Shown here: positions 24,851-38,400 of the stretch, piece by piece
Numbering within the stretch: the first letter of the stretch is position 1
How the letters are laid out: the number at the start of each line of letters is the position of its first letter
NCBI RefSeq assembly: GCF_949628265.1
Contig: NC_088790.1
Coordinates: forward strand, 15,814,545-15,878,544
Origin: Cloeon dipterum
Taxonomy: Eukaryota > Arthropoda > Insecta > Ephemeroptera > Baetidae
Length of the DNA stretch: 64,000 nucleotides
Direction of reading: 5' to 3'
Notes under the pieces: model-generated
Told to the model about the DNA's origin: nothing
Database searches by the model: none
The model's input: only the letters and a program-made list of their open reading frames with translations
Translations under genes and position numbers: made by a program

Positions 24851-27081
24851 CCTGCAATGCCGCTCACGATCAATCGCGCACGCACGCGTGATAATGTACT
24901 GCTTTCCAGCCCGCCAAACCAAATTTTCGCTAGTGCAGCGGGAACTCTCGTTCGGGAAACTTGATCAAAAATGTTAAAAGTGGTGAAAGGAGTCAAAAGT
25001 CAACAAAGTTATGAACAAAACCGCAGTGTTCAGGAGGCTGGTTTAGTGGGCAGCAAAAATACAAACTATTTGCATTGTTAGCTTTTGTTGATCTGTAATA
25101 AAAACTCTGGGGGAAAATTCGAAAAATTCACTCTTCTTTCTTTTATTGCTGTCTAAAAGTTTGGAAAGAGCTGAAATTTTCCTAGATTGCCGTTTAAAAA
25201 TTCATGAAAAAATTGGCTTCAAAATTTAAAATTACGAGGAAATTTTCGAAATTCTTTCCAACAATATTTTTAGGCGGAATTTTTATCCCCAAATTATCCT
25301 TCCAGAAGAGTATGTATTATTTTTTTCATATGTGAAAGTAAGTGTTATTGCTGTTTTTCGACGTTTATTTTGTCAGTTTCTGTTATATCTTTGAAGTGAA
25401 AACCAAGAAAGGAAATGTTAATAATCTCAACAATTTTTAATAACACTCGTCCCTCACACATCTTTCCTACACACTACAAAAACTCACATCCGTTTCAATG
25501 GCAAGCAAGAATAATTTTAAAAAAAGCCTAGTGAAATTTAAGATATTAAATTATTGTTAAAATGCCGTTTAATTCATGAAAGAGAAGGAAAATCACTAAA
25601 GGTTTACTTTCATTTTTGCATCTAAAAGTCATCAATTTTCATTTTTTTTACTGTTCACTAACAAGATACTAAAAAACGAAAGAAATTAGAGATTTTCCTA
25701 ATACGTGATACGTGAGTAAGATTAATTTCAAAATCCCTTTACAGGCTTTAACCCGCTCAAAAAAAAAGAATTAAATGCTAAGAAACATATACTTTTTCCG
25801 AGCGTAATAGTAAATCAACAAGACCTGATAGCAATTCCCGAATTGGGAGTATATAATAATTACCACAAAATTTTAAATTATTATTGTTGTTCACAAAATG
25901 AATTCTTTGATTTACTTCAAGCAGAGCGTAATAATTTAATATTGGTTTAATTAAATCCTGCTTTCTCGTGTAGAAGCTTGTATGAAATTGGTTCTCTCGT
26001 GCGTTAAAAACTACATTAATATTATTTTGACTATACATGTATGTCGGTCCTTTTACCACATTTCCCATGAGAAATGAGAATAAATTTAACCGCATGTATT
26101 TTCTCAAGGATTTTTTGCTGTCCGCTCTCATCGAAGGCGTCTCTCCACAAACGTGTACGTGTTCTTCAACGCCGCTTTGTGCTCTGATTTAGTTCGCCAG
26201 TGGTTTCGGGAATATAATTACTGTAAATGTGCAATAAAGCATAAAAGCCTCTCTCAACTTGAAAAATAAAATAAAACAGTGCCTTGAAGCGAATCAATAA
26301 TTCCAATAATTATTCGCTTTCGTCCCACGACATGTGTAACACTCATTTCATTATTTGTCCTTTTGAGATGAAGATAGTGTTTCTTCAAACCCATTTTATT
26401 ATTTGTGGCTAGAGAAGATCAGATAAATTTGCATCAAAATGTTTTCCGAGCTGGAGAACAATTACAACGAGAGCGGTGCGCTGCGTCGGCGGTAGCCTTT
26501 TAGGGAAGGCAATTTGTGGGCGAACAATAGATTCATTATAATAATGAAGAGTCACTCCGACTCTCTCAATGAACAAAGTTATATATTATGTGCAGATCTA
26601 AATGTTTTTAATTAATTTACACCTGTAGCAAGGCGGAGTCTCAAAGGCACAGCATCACGTTCCTCCTCATTGTGTTCAGATAACCAAACACATACAATTC
26701 CCTGTATTATTGGTCCCATTATTGTTTTATAAGTAGGAACGGTGACGGCTCACCTCTGATTCTCCGCATTTTTCATTCAAAGTTGTTTTAAAATAATATT
26801 ATTACATCGCGGTTTCAACAGGTTATAAAACGATCTTGCGCGTAACTTGAGCATTTCAAAGAGTTACGCTTATTCAATATGAAAAATGACATGTCACTTT
26901 GAAGAGCAATCTTGATTTGATTCAAATGTATTGCGTAACCACATCAGAATTGAAGGTTTTCAGTAAATAAAAAATCGCCATTCTGTATTTTAAAAAAACT
27001 CAAAATTTAATCAAGTTTTCTTCACTTTCACGTACAGTCAGCATTATTTTTACACGTTCCTCTCCTCCAAAAAGGCACTCT
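24851..27081. other. Intergenic DNA between two minus-strand genes
   Basis: AT-rich, no supported exon. A 117-codon minus-strand frame at 25,778-26,131 has AT-driven composition (Asn, Ile, Tyr, Lys) and no domain, so it is not called. The segment separates the apolipophorin 3' end from the promoter region near 24.7 kb. Confidence 0.45.
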
Positions 27082-27087
27082 TTTATT
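27082..27087 (-). terminator. Possible polyadenylation signal of the apolipophorin gene
   Basis: AATAAA on the minus strand only about 10 nt after the TAG stop at 27,097-27,099. A 3' UTR this short would be unusual, so a site further downstream may be used instead. Confidence 0.35.
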
Positions 27088-27096
27088 CTCTTACTC

Positions 27097-28973
27097 CTAG
27101 TTCTTCTTGCCCTGGAAACGAAAATAATCATTTCTGAGTCCTACTCAAGTTTAGGGTCTTACCAATGGCTTAGTTGCGGACACTGAGCAGGTGGTCTGGG
27201 CGTGGAGTCCCTCGTGGAAGCCGCAGTAGCAGTTCTGCGTGTTTTCGGACGCAGCCAAGGTGGCGAACCTGCTAGCAACGCTCGAGATGAACTGCTTCCT
27301 TGGGCCAGCCTTCAGCTCAAAGAAGGCCTTGGAGCTGACCACCACTGGCTTCACCTGAATGATACGAGAGATGAGAAATTGCGGAAAAGATAGTAAAAAA
27401 TTGGTCTGCTAAAAGAAAAATCTAAACTGAAAAGATATTTTAAAAATATTAAAAAAATAAGGATTGGTCTGGTTAAAATTCGAGGTATTTTGCTTTTTAT
27501 ACTTTTAAGTAATACCAAAAAATTCGAATCGACTAGCTTTCAAACAAAGTAAAAAGTACTTACAATATCGATGAAAGGAGCGCAGGTGTCTGAGCTGTAG
27601 TCAAGGCTGCTGCGACCAGCAGCGTCGACGCCCTTCTTGGTGTAAACGATGGCAACATCAGAGTCGAAGCCAGCGATCTTCTTTTCAGCGGACGATGTGG
27701 AGATATCGATTGGCTGAATGAGGCCGACAACGATGCCGCGGTCCTTGAAGAAGGCCCTAGCTTGGAAGAAGACCAGTTGCTGCAGCTGTGAAATTATTGA
27801 TATTTTTGTAATTCATTCCATAATTGAAAATTATCAAAATATCAGTTAACTCAATTAAGAGAAGATTTTTTCCTGACGAAATTTTTTATAATAAAAAATT
27901 AATTTTAATATTATCAAATGACTCGGTCCTGTGCAAGTTAATTCAGGATGGATAGCTAACTATTTTATATTTTTCCTAAATTATTCAGTGCAGAGCTGAG
28001 CCATTTGATAATTTCAAAAATTTCCTGCGAGTGTTTTTCTTTTTTCCTGTTCTGCTTGAAAAACTGGTTATTAATAATTACACGTAATGAGGTTTTGGCC
28101 ATGCATCAAAAATTAATCCAAAGAATGAGATACTAGGGAATACTTCAGGTTGAAAATAATTATAATTTGAAAATAAATTGAAAAATAGATTTGATGAAAA
28201 TTAATAAGTTTGAAGTAAGACTATAAAATCCAAAAATCTTGCTATAGTAAAACTTTCCCTTAAAAATTAAATATATTTATAATCCTCATACCGCTACTGG
28301 CAGCTTGCTCTTGTGGCACTCGCTGTTCCTGACGAGGATGACGACCTTGGCGGCGTCGGCCCTGAAGGGGTACTCCATGACCTGTCTGAAGGCCTGCGCC
28401 AGAGGGGTGAGTCCAAGCTCGAGGGTGCTGTACTCCTTGGCGCTGTTAAGATAAGCGAGCAGAGGATGCGTGCTGACACCAGCGGTTGCGCCTTCCACAG
28501 GGCCAAATTTGAGCTGCTTGGGTGGGCCGTCAATGGTTAAGGAGAACTGGCCGTTGGTGGTGAACAGCGATGGATAACGCTGGCCAGGGGCACCGTAGCC
28601 GATCAGCGCCGCTCTAATGTCGCCAAAGCCTTTGGCGATTAAGTCCTTCTTCACCTCGGCGGCCAGGGGCAGTCCCAGGTCGTTGAAAGCGGCACTGTTT
28701 TCGGTTGTCTGCTCGACAAGAATGACTGCATCTACCTTTCCTGCGGTCTTCACGACGGCGGTCTTGCCAACGTCAATGCTACTGCTGCCCAGGTTGCACT
28801 TGGCTGCAATAAATATTCAAATTCGTGATTATTCAGATTAAAAAAGTTACAAAATGCAGCGAAAAAGAGACAAAAAATACGAATAACAGCAGCGTGTCAT
28901 TTAAAATTTAATTAAAGATTTCACAAATATGTGCGGTAAATTGTTAAAATAAAAATTAATATTAAATATCTTG

Positions 28974-29023
<50 letters not shown>

Positions 29024-29472
29024 AGCAACTACGATTTTTACGATTATTTTGATGATTAATTAGATGTTCTTTATGAAAGAAAATATAATAGCGCAAAACC
29101 TACCGCAGGTCTTGGGGATTGTCGGTAGGAGGAAGGTGGATTCACGGCACTTGGCGACGTAGGCCGCGGCAGCGTTGCAAATAGCGGCAGTCTTCTGCTC
29201 AGGGGTCTGAGCATCTTCAATAGCGTCCTCGCATCCCTGGCGGTATGGGGTGCGGTCAACAAAGCCAAAGCATTCGCTGCAATAATTTGTGAGCGTGAAA
29301 CCATTTTCTATTTGGTCGACGCTGGTCGGGACTCATACCTGAAAGAGGCAGGGGCGGTGAAGGCGTTGCCGCACTCGGTGTTTGTCACATGCTTGTGTTC
29401 CACAGGCACCTGGTTCTGGCAGGACTCACTCAGAGCGTACGCGTTAGCAAACTGGGACACAGTGGTGGCAAT
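27097..29472 (-). other. Apolipophorin exons 35-40, C-terminal tail
   Basis: This tail of roughly 415 residues follows the vWD domain. Exons 35-36 are Cys-bearing (CGNAF, ECFGFVDRTPYRQGCED, KCRES). Exons 37-38 encode a Lys/Ala-rich segment with alternating hydrophobic stretches such as VDAVILVEQTT and IVVGLIQPIDI. Exon 39 carries NCYCGFHEGLHAQTTC. The last exon adds only GKKN and the TAG stop. Confidence 0.85.
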
Positions 29473-32400
29473 CTGAAAAAAAAACAATAAAAGATTTGTT
29501 TTAAATCCATTCAGAACTATCACGAGGATAATCTCGACTGATTATTTTTTCATAATTTATTTGATCGGTTGGCGACCTCCTGATAGTGAGCAACTCGCGA
29601 ATAACATGGGCTCAGGGGCCAAATTGGAAGAAGCCTAGTCCAGAAAAGGACCAGAACCAGGTTATTTTTTAAACGCTCGACATTCGTCCCGTGAAATGTT
29701 CATGCTTGCTGCAAACCAGCAAGTAGAGCGAGTTGGAAAACTTTGGCAATCCTCCCAAATCCGACTGGACTCGTGATTGAAGGCAAGAGAACCAAGTTTA
29801 AGCGCAAATTAGCCCATGCTCGATCCCTAAACACCGCTTTGATTCTAACATTGCAAAGAATAATGGTGTTTTTTTTAGTAAAAAAATTAATCTTCTAAAA
29901 TTCAAATGTTTTACCTGTCCATTAGGCAGAGTCCAGTCGTCGTACTTCTCGTTGCTGATGGTGCCAAGGAGACCTCTGGTCTTGCCGAAGTAGTAGCCAT
30001 TGATGGTGAAGGTGACAAGCCTCTGGTGCACGTCGCACACAACCTCGACGCCGAATTTGCTCTTAATGTTGACTGCGTTCAGGGTGCGGAACACGCTGAT
30101 GTCGTTCTGGTGCAGAGGCAGTTCAGCTGGTTGTCCGTTCACCAAGACCTGCAGAGGTGTTGAAACCAACAGTTAATATTTTAACAAATACATCTCTCTC
30201 GAAACACTGACAGTATGGTCATCCTTGATTTCAACGGTGTCTTGCGCATCAATGTAGGCAACAGATTTTAATTCGCCACCGGCCAGCTCAGCAGTCAAGC
30301 TGAAGTTGCCGTCGTCAAAGTCTCTGGCCAGCAGGTACTGGCAATCGCCCTTCAGGGTGTAGTGGTCGCCGTCAAAGGTGTAGATGTGCTTGGAGCCAGA
30401 GATCTGACCATAAGCTGGAATTTTTAATTGGATAAATATTATTTTCTTGAAACACGCATGGTTGATAAACTAACCTCTGTGAGGCGGGACGACATCATCA
30501 ACGTGGCGAGGCACAGAGTAGGTGAAGAGAATTTCAGACGCGGATGGCAGGTCGCTGGCACCCAGGAGCTCAAAGAGGCTGACCCTGAAGCTGGCAAACT
30601 GTGGCAGATTCAGCAGCGAGTCCAAGTTGTTGGGGGCCACGCTGAACCTGAGCAGGTTTTCAAAGTTGAGGCCCTGCACGCCAGGCACGCCGGTGCCCTC
30701 TGGCAGGTTGAACATGAGGGTTAGGGCCCTGATCAGTTTCTCTGAGATTTTCCTGAGCTCGGCGATATCATCGACAGTCTGGCCCTTGACCTTCTTGTAG
30801 ATGTAGTCTGAGAGGGCCGTGGCAAACTCCTGCAGCTCCTTGTTGGGCAGGATCTCCTTCAGCGTATCGGTGATCTCGATGAATACTCCGTCAAATCGCT
30901 CCAGGAAGAGTTTGTAGAGTTCCTGGTACCTCTCCTTGAGCTTCTCCAGGACCGGCTGAGACTCGAGCTGTTTGATGATGGTCTTAATCAGCTCATTGAC
31001 GTACACGCTCAGTTCAGTCACAATCTCTCCAATAACCTTGCTTTGCTCTGCAAGATTTATTAATTGAAAATTAAAAACCGATATTAGTTTAAGAGACTAT
31101 ACCTTTGAAGAATTCGGCAAACAGGGCAAAGAACTTCTGAATGTCACCGCTGTTGGCCTTGATGACCTCAAGGACCTGTCCACCCAGCTTGACGAAGATC
31201 TCAAAGAAGGCGTTGAAAACTCCAGCAATCGCCTTGCTAACGTTTCCAATGGCTTCAGTGACAACGGGGGTCAGCTTGTTGATCAGCTCGGAGAACTTTC
31301 CGGCCCACTCCTTCAGGATGGTGGTTAACTTTTCAACATATTCTCCAGCCGTCTGCAGGAACTTAGTGACGGCTTGAGCAAGTCCTCCAACAAGGTTTTG
31401 ACTAAACAATTTGACAATGAGAAAAAAATCGAGGCATAGACTCAATTAAAATATTACATGATTCCGAAGAGTTCATTGATGGTGGGGTCAGCGCGGAGTT
31501 CAGCCTGCAGGGCGTCCAGCTGGGCCTTGACCCTGTCGATCAGGGGCTGCAGGTTGGGTTGGGCCTTCTTCAGGTTTTCGTAGATAGACTTGGCTCTTGC
31601 CTCGGCCACCTTGTAGTTTTCAGAGGCGCACTGCACAAAGTTGTCAACGGCAGCCTTGCCGATGGCCTGCAGCCTCTCAAGGGCGACCTTCAGTTGATCA
31701 GCGTCCAGCGTCTGCTCGGTCTGCAGGAAGTTGTCCTTGTCCAAAGCAACGCGCAGGCGGAAAAGCTTGGCAGAGCTGCCAGCGGACAGGTGCTCAGCCT
31801 CCAGCAACAGCTCCTTCTCGATTTCATAAGCTCCAGAGTACACAGTTCGGACGTCAGGGTGGTCTAAAAATCACGAGATAGATTTTGCATTGAGATTATT
31901 TGTCAAGTTTTTTTTAGAAAATTATCCTTTATGTATGGAGTGCACGGTAAAAATACAATTTAAAATATAAAATTGGTGCTTGTGGTTAAGTCAGATTCTT
32001 AGTGATTGAATAAAAAGATAAGTGCAGATTTATTTCTAGATTTTCAACCAACTAGATTACTCACTCTTATCATATGCCTGATACTTGAAGCTCTGGTAGC
32101 CGATGACCTCTCCCTCAAAGGTGATTGTGTCGAGGAAAGAAAGGAAGACGCTGTTCTTAGGGGGAATGCCCTGCTGTCTCTTGCAATCACCGTGGACTCT
32201 CAGGACCTCGCAGGATGGAGATCTGACGAAGACAAGCAGCGAGTCGATGTTGGCGGAGAAGAGGACGGCCGATTCCTTGATGTCGTTATCTTTCTTGCAG
32301 GTAATGATGGAGCCGAAACCGACCTCCTTCTTTGAGGCGACAAAATGGCTCACGGCGCTGAAGTCCAGGCTTTGAGCCTTGCTGGCAATCGTCAGGGTCG

Positions 32401-35400
32401 AGGTCATGTTGAAGCCACCTTCGATGGGGATGCGCTCGTTCTTCAAGCTAAACACAATTGCCTGGTTCTTCTTGGCGAACACGTCCAGGTTGAAGGACGA
32501 GTCGAGCAGCACCTGTCCGGTGCCAATCAGGGTCTTTGACTTGACAATAAGTGGCTGGAAAGAATAATTAAATAGAAAATTAGGAATATTTTAAATCACA
32601 TGTTTTTGTTTTTATTTTGACGCTAAAATATTTTAATTGAAAATTTAAACTAGGCGAGAAAATCGATAAAAGTGAATTCAACACGCTGAACTTTAATAAA
32701 AAATTAAAACAATCACCAATGATAAAAGTAAAAAGTATGTAAATTTTACTTCTAAATTTGAAATAATTTGTTTGATGATCCATTTAGACGTGGAACTGAA
32801 AAAAAATAAAATTTACCTTTTCAATCAGAGGGTGTGAAAGCTTGATGTCGGAGGAGTAGGTGGTTCCATCCTTGCCCTTGGTGATATCTACGGTGCTCAA
32901 AAGACTCAGCTTCTTGTCGGGTTCGTTAGTCTTGTCCAGGTACACAGTGACCTCAGTCTTGTAGTTCTGAGTGTTCTCGCTCTTGCCCTTTCCAGGCGTG
33001 GAGAAGATACCGTCAATGGCAATGGTCCTCTTGGGCGTGGTCAGGTGGAAGCCGGTGGAACGTTCCTTGATGAAAGCTTCGTACTCATACTTGGTGGCCT
33101 TGTCAGCCTTGCCAAGCACAGCTTCGATCTTGTGTTCGAATTCCAAGCCCTTGCGGAGCAGCTTGGAGCCAAGGTTCAGAGCGAAGACGTTGGCTGAGTG
33201 CTCAAAATCGATGTTGATTTTGTTCTCGATTTCCAGCTTAGTAGTATCTGGAAAATAAAATATTTTTTGTTTCATTTTGTATACTTATAATTTTTTCTTA
33301 TGTCAAGAAAAATGTTCACTCACCAGTGATCTTCAGCGTGTTGGCAACCTCGACCTGTGAGCATTTAGCGTCGCAGTACTTGGTGTGAGCGCGCAGAGCC
33401 TTGTTGGTGAGCAAAAGCTGGGATTCAACGGTCCTGGTCTGCTTGCCGGTGAGGGTGCCGCTCAGGGCGAAGTCAAATCCTTGCTCAGGGTCACTACCCT
33501 CCTTTTTCAAGATCTTGTGCGACAGTGTCAGGTCTGAGGAGTATTTATCGCCGTCCAGCTCAACCTCACCCTTGCCTTCATAGACGGTGCTCTGGCCATC
33601 TTCCTTCTTCTGGATATTAGTGCTAAAATTAAAAGTAAAGTATGACTCGAGGAAAGCTGAACAATTTATAGCAGTTGTGTTGGTAAAATATTTTATGTCA
33701 AAATTGGGTTCGCCTTGATTTTGTGCAAGCTGAAAGAGAATTCCAGAAAACATAATTTTGCTAACCTTCCTTCGACCAAGGTCTTGTCAGCAGACTTGAC
33801 GGAGATATTGATCTTTCGTCCCTTGGCAGCAGAGTTTGTAGTATCTAGATGCACTTTGACCTTGTTCAACTTCAGGTCAGCAGAGTCCAGATTGATGACA
33901 ACGTCAAAGTCCTCAAATCCACCAGGATATTTAACAACACCATCAACGGCCAGGTCGCGGGGCCTGAAATGTTCAATGTTTGACACGCGTGATGACGAAT
34001 TTCAATCGATCTTACTTGGGTCCTGCGACGTTGATGACTAGTTCGCCCGTGATTTCGGTGCTGGTAGGTCTGCGGTAGGCCGCAAGGGTTTTGAAAATTG
34101 GGGATTTGTCAAACTTGGTAATTTCCACAGAGAAGAGCCTGCTGATTTCTCTCAAGTCAATCTTGCCATGGACCAGATAGTGACGGTTTGCGTCGCTGTT
34201 GAACTGGAGCTCCACATCAGCGTCCACCAGTTTTTCTGAGTCTTTGCACTGAAATGTTTTATTTCAAAGTTAGACAATTTGACAACTAAACAAGTATTTT
34301 TTTTATTTCCAATGAAAATTGCATTTATTTAAACTAACCCTTCTATCAAGCTTGATGACGATAGTCTTGTAGTTCTCAATGGGAGTGTCAAGGGTAAGAC
34401 CGAACTTTCCGCTGGTGGATCCATCTCCTGGAGTCTCTCCGTCAAGCTTGATTCCAAAGGCGGTGTTGGCCTGGCTCAAGCCGACGTTGACAGTGACCTT
34501 GCGGGCCTGAGTGTTGTCGGTGATCTTTTCAGTGGCTCCTTGGAAGTCGTGGCTGATGCTGAACACGCGCGGTTCCTTCTCTTCAGCTCCAAGGAACGAG
34601 GTCAACTTGTACAATCCCTTGCACTGGGTGGTGGTGTGCAGATAATCCACGTGGGCAGCGATGTCGTACACCCTGGCGTTTTCAATTTCAAGGAGTTCAG
34701 TGGCATCGGCCTAAAAACAAATTCAAGGAAATTGTAATTAAATTCAAATGTTAAAATTATAAGCACTTAATAAATTTGGTCTCGTGTCATAAACACATTT
34801 GGAAGAAATTTGCAAAAAATTAAACATATTTTTTTTTCAGAATTAACAAGAAGATGGAAAACATCATACCTTGCAAGATTCCTCTTCATAGTTGCCTTTG
34901 TAGGAGGAGACGTATTTGACCTGCTTGTATCCTTCAAAGTCGGACTTGAGGTTGAAGTTCAGATTGTAAGACTGGTCTTTCTTATTTTTGAAGTTGAAGG
35001 AGGCTTCAGCATCGAGAGCAACCTTCTCACCGTAGGTGGCCTTGAGTCCATACTTGGGGATGTCTTGGATTTCAGCAGTGAATGTTGAGCTGAAAGGCTG
35101 GGGAATTGCGGATCCACTAACGTCAACCTAAAAATTTTCATAAAAAATCTTCATTGCGAACTTTTATGCTTTTATAAAATTACCTTGTGAACAATGGTCT
35201 TTTTTTCAGCCTCTGCAGTGTTCTTAACATTAAGGGCGACGTTTAAGTCCTTCTTTCCACCACTAAGCTCAAGCTTGGTGTCCACGTCAAAGGTGGGAAC
35301 ATTGAAGCCGTCCACACTCACGTGACGGGCGCTGTACTTCAGCTTGTAATCTGTTGACACAACACAGGTTGAAGCCTTCTGATAAATATTATATGATTTC

Positions 35401-38400
35401 TTACCCTTGCCGTCGTTGAACTTTACCAGGGAGGTAGTTCCCTTGCCCTCCGTCTCCTTGAGCTGCACAAAGTCAGCGTAGGCGCTGAACACCTGCTTGC
35501 TCGGAAGCTCGAAAGAGCCGTCAAACTTGTACATGACTCCATTGTCCAGAGGAGTGCGACTGGGCACCACACCCTTCAGGGCGACGACGAAAACGCTGTC
35601 TAACACGGCGACCTTTGTCCTGAAATATTCTATTATATTGACCTGTTTTTCAGAAAGATGTGAATCTTACTTGGTGTCGTAGGAGCGGCCGTCCTTGTTC
35701 AGGTCGATGCTACTGTCCACGGAGATCTTGCTGTCGGGGTTCTTGTCCGCGTCAAGGTGCACCACGAGTCCAACCTCGCGAGCGGTGGCCTTGGCGCCAG
35801 GAGCTACCTTTCCAGAAACTACAACCTTGCGGTTCAGCTTTTCAGAATTGAAGGTGGCCTGGAATAAAATTTGAAATATTAAAAAGTGATATTAGTTCAC
35901 AGGTTAAAATAAATAATTTTATTTTTTTTAATTACAAGATAAAATGGTGAAAAGTTCCCCAGTTGAAAAAGAAATTCAGAGCATAGCATATACAAATTAA
36001 TGTAGAAATGCCTCTTTGAAGGATTGGCTTAAGGAATAATATTTCCTACACCCATTTCAATCTTACAGGCAGAGAAAATCTCACCTCAAGGTTTCCTTCA
36101 TTCTTGCTCTTAATATGGTTGAAGGAGCCAGTTCCATCGACGAAGCCCTTGAGGAAGACCTCGAATTTGCCAGTGACAGTGTCACCAAGGTTGGTTTCGC
36201 CCTTGATCCTGAGGACCTCGTCAGCTCCCTTAGAAACCCTAAGGTGGGCCTGGTTCTGCTCAGGTTTATTCTCCACGCCAGTGCAAATGCTATATTTTTT
36301 TTTAATTAGTAAAATATCATTTTCGCCAATACAAAGATTCTTACGCGTAAGTGTCAGGGATTCCAGTGACGGTGAACACAGAGGTGAGCATCACCTTGAA
36401 GTCGCTCTTATCCAGCCTGTGGATGAGGTCAGACTCAATCTTGAAGATTTTGCTCTCGGGCTGGAGTTCAACGCTGAAAAGGCTCTTGGAGGTGACTGCG
36501 TTCTGGATGAGGCGGTTGATGTTGACCACGACGGTCTTTCCGGCAGCGCCGGCCTTGAATTGCAGGTCAAAGCCTCCAGGGTCCCTAGAGTCCTTCACAC
36601 CTTCCACAGCAGGAATATTGAACTTGTAATTGAGCTCAGAGGTAAACTTCTGTTGTTCGTAGCCAGCTTCGAAAACATAGTGGAAGCTCTTCTTACGCAC
36701 GGCCTCAGTATTCAAAGTAAGGTAAAGGTCAGCAGCTGGGTAGGTCACTATAAACAAATTGAATTTTATTGCAATTTTATCATTTGAAAATGAAATCAGC
36801 TTGATTGTTTGGATTTCGGACTGGTGGTCCGCGGAAACATCGCAAAATTGTTCAAGTTTGGAGGCAAAAAAATTAAAATGACTTTGAATGAAAGAGCTAC
36901 TTACACTTATTCTTGGAAATGATCGAGGTGATTTTTTCTCCTTCCTTTTCAACCTTGTAGAACTGCTCAATGGTCACGGAATTTTTCTCATTGTTCAGAT
37001 CAGCTCCATAGAACACCTTGAGCTTATTGTCAGCCTGCAAATTTAATCAAGATATTTTAAAAACGAATTCAATTCAATTTAAACTATTACAAACCTGATT
37101 CTTAACATTCAGTCCATCATAAACGGCAGAGAATGCAGATTCAGGGAACTGGGAAAGTTTGACCAGGATGTCAAAGTGGAGCTTCTCTTGGTGCGCGTAC
37201 TTGCTCGTGAGGATGGCGGTTTCAGCCAGGTTGTTGTACTTGGCAATTACGTCAATGTCAAATCCGAACGGGCCAGTACTGACGATACCATCGAGTTGGT
37301 ACTTGTTGCTAGGTATGGTGACAGCCACCTCGGTGAAGGTCAGCTTGTTGACGTTGTTTCCCTTGTCGTGCTTGATGGTGCCTACAAAACATCAGTCTTA
37401 GAGCCATGTTAAGGGGGATTACCAGAGTTTGCAAAATTGTAAAAAGGAAAACAAGAAATGAAAGGATTTTTCAGGCGACCAATATTTTACGTTTTTTTTT
37501 CTTAAAAAAATATTTGTTGAAAAATACTAAAACGTATGCAGAGGGGGAATAAATCTAGCTAACAATTGACTAAAACATTTTTTTACTTTTATTATCTAGA
37601 CATAAAATAACTCGTTTCTGAGCCAATGAAGGTATTTATCAAACTCTGGAGATTACTGACGATACGCACCATCGACAGTATACTGCCTGTTGGCTCCGTC
37701 ATCGCCAGGAGCAGAGTAGGTGAGGACTGGCTTGTAGGTGGTTGTTTCACCAGAAGCCCCGATCACAGTGAGACCCAGCTTCGCTTTGTACTCATCCTCG
37801 TCCAACTTAGCAATGGCCTCCAGAGCCTTCTCCTGATCGTTGCTGATACTGCTCACTAAAAATTTTAAGTTTTGTTGATTTGCAGCTTTAAATTATGAAT
37901 AGTTAACTCACAGGAAGCGTATCCCGACTTAAATGGAGTGACGAATTCCAGCTTGGCTTGCTTGTTAGGGTCGTCCTTAGTGAAGACATTTGTCAGAATG
38001 AAGAAGAAACGGAAAAGCCTATTATTGGCCGAGTTAGGGGTGCTGAACTCAAGGCTCCATCCTCTTACATTTGGCTCTGAAAAATTTAAATTGTGAATTT
38101 ATCTAAAATTACTATCCAATTTGACAGGAGGGAAAGGAGTTTCAATGAATCATTAAGGCTAGAAACAAATCAAATTTTAGACATAGAAATTTCTTGTATT
38201 ACACATTTTTAGAAATTTTAACAAATAGATATAATGCTAAACGTAAAATTTTTTAATTTTTATTGGATTTCGGCAATACTCCTATTTTGGCCGGGGCCAA
38301 AGTTAATTTATGGCATTTTTTAATCAGATACCATCCTCCAACAGTAATTAAGTCCTAGAGCACTTTGACTTACTTGTGTCATCGTATTTGGCCTGGATGT

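Noticed and set aside
25778..26131. 117-codon minus-strand frame
   Set aside because: AT-driven amino acid composition, no domain, no promoter or splice context.
36104..36787. 227-codon plus-strand open frame
   Set aside because: Antisense to apolipophorin exons 18-19 and crosses their intron. No independent support.
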